A program made the position numbers and the translations under genes. From JALZIF01 sp964584905 (lineage in GTDB: Bacteria > Gemmatimonadota > Gemmatimonadetes > Gemmatimonadales > Gemmatimonadaceae), in assembly GCA_964584905.1 (NCBI GenBank), contig CAZPCC010000307.1, forward strand, positions 1 through 6,123: 6,123 bases of DNA. Reading direction: 5' to 3'. Within the stretch, counting starts at the first letter, position 1. Every line of letters starts with the position of its first letter. This document shows, one piece after another, positions 6,090 to 6,123 of this stretch. The notes under the pieces were generated by a model that was given only the letters and a program-made list of their open reading frames with translations, was not told the DNA's origin and did not search any database.

Positions 6090-6101
6090 CCCCCCCCCCC
6101 C
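6090..6101. repeat. Run of 12 C (G on the minus strand)
   Basis: A C12 homopolymer follows CGCCCCCG near the window end, about 95 bp upstream of the reductase ATG. It could be a slippage-prone tract or a sequencing/assembly artefact; nothing here decides. After it come 22 bases ending in an AT-rich stretch (ATTATTAAA), where a -10-like TAATAAT on the minus strand is conceivable but cannot be supported with the window ending there. Confidence 0.7.
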
Positions 6102-6123
6102 ACCGCGCGCGTGCATTATTAAA

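Larger units (their letters stand above)
6001..6094. repeat. Degenerate G/C-rich heptad array with opposing halves
   Basis: Upstream of the reductase gene the sequence falls into 7-bp units. The left half reads GGGAATC, GGGGATG, GGGCAAC, GGGCAAC, GGGTCTT (6002-6036). From 6046 it changes strand: TTGCCCC, TTACCCC, AAACCCC, then looser C-rich units to about 6094. GGGGCAAC (6015-6022) and GTTGCCCC (6045-6052) are perfect inverted copies. ACGGG (6028-6032) can pair with CCCGT (6038-6042) around a TCTTC loop. This occupies the whole visible leader of the reductase gene, and no clear promoter elements can be separated from it. Confidence 0.65.

Noticed and set aside
6090..6101. Phase-variable homopolymer switching the reductase
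   Set aside because: It lies outside any supported reading frame and about 95 bp from the start codon; an assembly artefact is at least as likely.

Overview
This GC-rich bacterial window holds five protein-coding genes. Four run on the plus strand and the last is convergent on the minus strand. The order is: the 3' part of pnp (polynucleotide phosphorylase, cut by the left edge), an M16 zinc peptidase, ald (alanine dehydrogenase), a CE4-type polysaccharide deacetylase, and, on the opposite strand, an FAD-dependent geranylgeranyl-reductase-family oxidoreductase. All five read as intact, apart from the window edge cutting pnp. No RNA genes, insertion sequences, phage genes or CRISPR arrays were seen. 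The gene content is chromosomal housekeeping. The high GC, the pnp-M16 pairing and the style of the intergenic repeats would fit a Gemmatimonadota-like or related environmental lineage, but that placement is an impression, not something the sequence proves.

Layout. pnp (to 1336) and the M16 peptidase (1333-2592) overlap by four bases and look translationally coupled; the same pairing is known from Firmicutes and actinobacteria. A 208-bp spacer (2593-2800) holds competing short hairpins and a perfect-to-near-perfect array of twelve 7-bp units. ald (2801-3916) follows without a visible Shine-Dalgarno. A 68-bp spacer and the first codons of the deacetylase gene (3985-4824) are made of degenerate 7-bp units in two inverted arms. 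The deacetylase and the reductase (4802-5995, minus) overlap tail-to-tail by 23 bp. The reductase leader (5996 to the window end) again consists of degenerate 7-bp units, G-rich on one strand and then on the other, ending in a run of 12 C.

The genes do not form one pathway: pnp with the M16 peptidase is RNA decay plus proteolysis, ald is amino-acid catabolism, the deacetylase is probably envelope or exopolysaccharide related, and the reductase saturates isoprenoid chains of a lipid or quinone.

The most unusual signal is between the genes. Every one of the three intergenic spacers carries a heptanucleotide-periodic array, each with a different unit sequence. Two of the three have G-quadruplex-forming run spacing and two have inverted arms. 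I cannot name a described repeat family that matches.
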